A stretch of DNA of 64,000 nt, from assembly GCA_030435675.1 (NCBI GenBank), contig CM059622.1:4154001-4218000 (forward strand), in the 5' to 3' direction. This stretch comes from Steinernema hermaphroditum. Lineage: Eukaryota > Nematoda > Chromadorea > Rhabditida > Steinernematidae. Under the pieces are notes generated by a model. That model saw only the letters and a list, made by a program, of their open reading frames with translations. It was not told the DNA's origin and searched no databases. This document shows, piece by piece, positions 63,134 through 64,000 of this stretch (position 1 is the stretch's first letter; each line of letters starts with the position of its first letter). The translations under genes and the position numbers were made by a program.

Positions 63134-64000
63134 ATCTTCTATACTTCTATCTTTCCTCTGTCCCGAATAGTCTTTCCTAGGCATAGGCCCAGGCCCCCCA
63201 TGTCCCGATCGAGTAGCCCTCGTGGCACCTCACGCACCCGTCAACATCTTTCCAGTTCGCTTTACGTTTCTGTCTTCTTCGTGTAAATTATTGTTTTGAT
63301 GACGTCGATCTCATCTTCCGCGTTGGTCTTTACCAAAATATCGTTCTTTTCCGAAAGTTCTGTGTATATAATCTTTAATTTCTGGCTGTATAGAATATTG
63401 GTTTGTATCCGATCAGCTGATGCGTTGTATAGAATGTATGTAAGCGACTACTTCATCTGTTTACTACTGTAAAAAGAGTTTCTGATTTTCGATTCTTCTT
63501 TTGGAAGTGAAGCTGTAAGAGTTTTTGAACGCATGTATACCACAAGTCGTTGTACTATGATAAAACCGTTTTATGATAAACCTATGCGTAAACGAGGAAG
63601 TAGGGCTATCCTGTTAAGTCCACATTTCCATGTATACCACATTTTGTCCTTTAAATCCATCACGATGTACTTCAGAATTCATGTTTGTACTCATATATAA
63701 CAATTATGGAAAGGTCTAAATATAAAACGGTTAATTCTGCAGCGAGCACTGACAATACTGGGCGGGTGGAGTCGGGTGGTAATGGGCTTTTTAGCAATTT
63801 CTTGCTGGTCTCCGTCGTCGGTATTTTATGTTTTTTCCCACAAGTTTTCAGCTCTTCTAAGCCACTAGAGTGTTCCAGGAAACGGTGCTATGTTTAAACG
63901 ACTATTTCTTTGACTACAATCTGTTCTTGGTAAGGTTAAGTTTTAAGAAAGTGTTATCTGGGACAATGGTGGATTTTAAGAACAAAGGAAAACGCTAGAA
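63134..64000. other. Region downstream of the USP gene
   Basis: AT-rich, probably the USP 3' UTR followed by intergenic DNA. A 70-codon frame at 63685-63897 has a hydrophobic stretch but no supporting signal. Nothing else seen. Confidence 0.5.

Noticed and set aside
63685..63897. 70-codon frame with a hydrophobic segment near the window end
   Set aside because: No supporting signals and lies in AT-rich DNA probably downstream of the USP 3' UTR.

Overview
The window is animal nuclear DNA and almost certainly from a nematode. Evidence: dense genes on both strands; introns mostly 40-50 nt with GT donors and short T-rich TAG/CAG (some AAG) acceptors; isolated 3' splice sites a few bases upstream of several start codons, as expected for spliced-leader addition; a 7TM receptor whose post-TM7 tail looks like nematode chemoreceptors; and degenerate TTAGGC-type hexamers. 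No bacterial, viral or organellar region was seen. I could join exons by hand so that nearly every multi-exon gene closes to a whole number of codons, and the totals match family lengths where a family is known (DOP1 2472 aa, GART 996 aa, MPP-beta about 455 aa).

Layout. 116-3967 (-): trifunctional purine enzyme GART. 4.0-7.5 kb: gene-free, with a tRNA-like SINE fragment and a dead Tc1-type transposase. 7560-8854 (+): secreted histidine acid phosphatase with a near-identical inverted partner at 31620-32827 (-). 9369-17004 (-): two adjacent genes of an unrecognised secreted family built from a repeated three-exon cysteine module; one is a fusion of two tandem copies whose downstream half is decaying. 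20072-23361 (+): alkylglycerol monooxygenase. 25571-26846 (+): type II membrane glycosyltransferase-like protein. 27.1-27.9 kb: fold-back element with long inverted repeats. 28316-31251 (+): three small unrecognised genes in an operon-like row. 33274-35145 (-): nematode-type GPCR. 36306-37383 (+): NADH-cytochrome b5 reductase. 38607-40965 (-): mitochondrial processing peptidase beta. 42705-45285 (+): TNFAIP8-family protein, convergent with a membrane-anchored LIM protein (45353-46061, -) and a small upstream gene (46280-46512, -). 49573-58041 (+): DOP1/Dopey. 59084-63133 (+): USP deubiquitinase.

The conserved genes are ordinary housekeeping functions (purine synthesis, ether-lipid cleavage, endosome-Golgi traffic, mitochondrial import, ubiquitin). 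The accessory part is 7.5-17 kb plus 31.6-32.8 kb: recently duplicated secreted proteins, with gene conversion, module deletion, frameshifts and unequal crossing-over visible in progress. The secreted module family is the best candidate for something undescribed. Functional names rest on recognising protein motifs by eye; no database search was run.
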